From: Oscillospiraceae bacterium
Lineage (GTDB): Bacteria > Bacillota > Clostridia > Oscillospirales > Oscillospiraceae
Length of the DNA stretch: 5,512 nt
NCBI GenBank assembly: GCA_031280325.1
Contig: JAITGW010000214.1
Span: forward strand, 1-5,512
Reading direction: 5' to 3'
This document shows positions 5,137 through 5,512 of this stretch, one piece after another. Under the pieces are notes generated by a model that was not told where the DNA came from, ran no database searches, and worked only from the letters and a program-made list of their open reading frames with translations. The position numbers and the translations under genes were made by a program. Each line of letters opens with the position of its first letter. Position 1 is the first letter of the stretch.

Positions 5137-5512
5137 GTGCCGAAGCAGGCGGGAGTAAAACAAATCGCCCAAAACCGCAAAGCATATCATGAATATTTCA
5201 TCCTTGAAAAGCTGGAGGCGGGTATTGAGCTTTTCGGCACGGAGGTAAAATCCGTCCGTGCGGGCACGATCAACCTCAAGGACGCGTTCTGCCACATAAA
5301 GGATGGCGAAATGCTTGTGCGCGGAATGCACATCTCGCCGTATGAGCATGGGAATGTGTTCAATCGCGACCCTGTCAGACTGCGGAGGCTGCTGCTGCAC
5401 AAGCGGGAAATTACGCGGCTGGCACAGAGGGCGGCGCTTGACGGACTCACGATTATACCGCTGTCGGTATATCTCAAAAACTCGCTGGTGAAGCTTGAAA
5501 TCGGCTTGTGCA
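5137..5512 (+). CDS. smpB: SsrA-binding protein SmpB, 3' end cut by the window
   Basis: SmpB binds tmRNA and brings it to stalled ribosomes for trans-translation in the cytosol. The first 125 codons are visible. The family signature is clear: KQIAQNRKAYHEYFILEKLE, then AGIELFGTEVKSVRAG, INLKDAFC, GMHISPYEHGN, LLLHKREI and PLSVYLKNSLVKLEIGL. This corresponds to the OB-fold body. The last 25 or so residues, including the basic tail that enters the ribosome, lie beyond base 5512. The start is GTG, giving MPKQAGVKQIAQ, a normal SmpB N-terminus. The gene often follows rnr (RNase R) in other bacteria, but here it has its own promoter region and is divergent from two small cysteine-rich genes. The tmRNA gene is not in the window and could lie downstream. 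Confidence 0.97.
   Translation, partial: MPKQAGVKQIAQNRKAYHEYFILEKLEAGIELFGTEVKSVRAGTINLKDAFCHIKDGEMLVRGMHISPYEHGNVFNRDPVRLRRLLLHKREITRLAQRAALDGLTIIPLSVYLKNSLVKLEIGLC

Overview
The window looks like a chromosomal segment of a fairly GC-rich Gram-positive anaerobe of the class Clostridia, perhaps Oscillospirales-like. The evidence is strong GGAGG-type ribosome binding sites with ATG, GTG and TTG starts, sigma-A-style promoters, T-tailed hairpin terminators, and clostridial-looking SmpB and small cysteine-rich proteins. The genus cannot be told from this sequence.

Bases 1-2726, plus strand: the 3' end of a tightly coupled operon. It holds the tail of a small CPICG protein (DVU_1557-like), a 432-aa radical SAM enzyme that I recognise as TrsS-like and related in architecture to the MJ0619/Tes enzymes, and a short PaaK-like acyl-adenylate/CoA ligase (DVU_1553-like). 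Consecutive genes overlap by four bases (ATGA, then GTGA), and a strong hairpin terminator closes the operon. From memory, these families recur together in anaerobes with a methyltransferase, an NTP transferase and a C-GCAxxG-C-C protein. The pathway has no established product that I know of. This is the most interesting part of the window.

Bases 2734-4218, minus strand: a two-gene membrane module. A small NfeD-family protein, starting at TTG, is followed 36 bases later by a stomatin/SPFH protein with a regular 11-residue repeat coiled coil. A good extended -10 promoter drives it, and the pair converges on the first operon at a terminator that looks bidirectional.

Bases 4141-4487: an AT-richer stretch of about 350 bases without a convincing gene. 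It has a possible plus-strand promoter overlapping the nfeD promoter, micro-ORFs chained by ATGA overlaps, and a strong plus-oriented terminator with no obvious gene to serve. A short plus-strand transcript is a reasonable hypothesis.

Bases 4488-4927, minus strand: two small overlapping cysteine-rich genes of unknown function, each with its own strong ribosome binding site.

Bases 5064-5512, plus strand: a promoter and the start of smpB (trans-translation), cut by the window end and transcribed divergently from the cysteine-rich pair.
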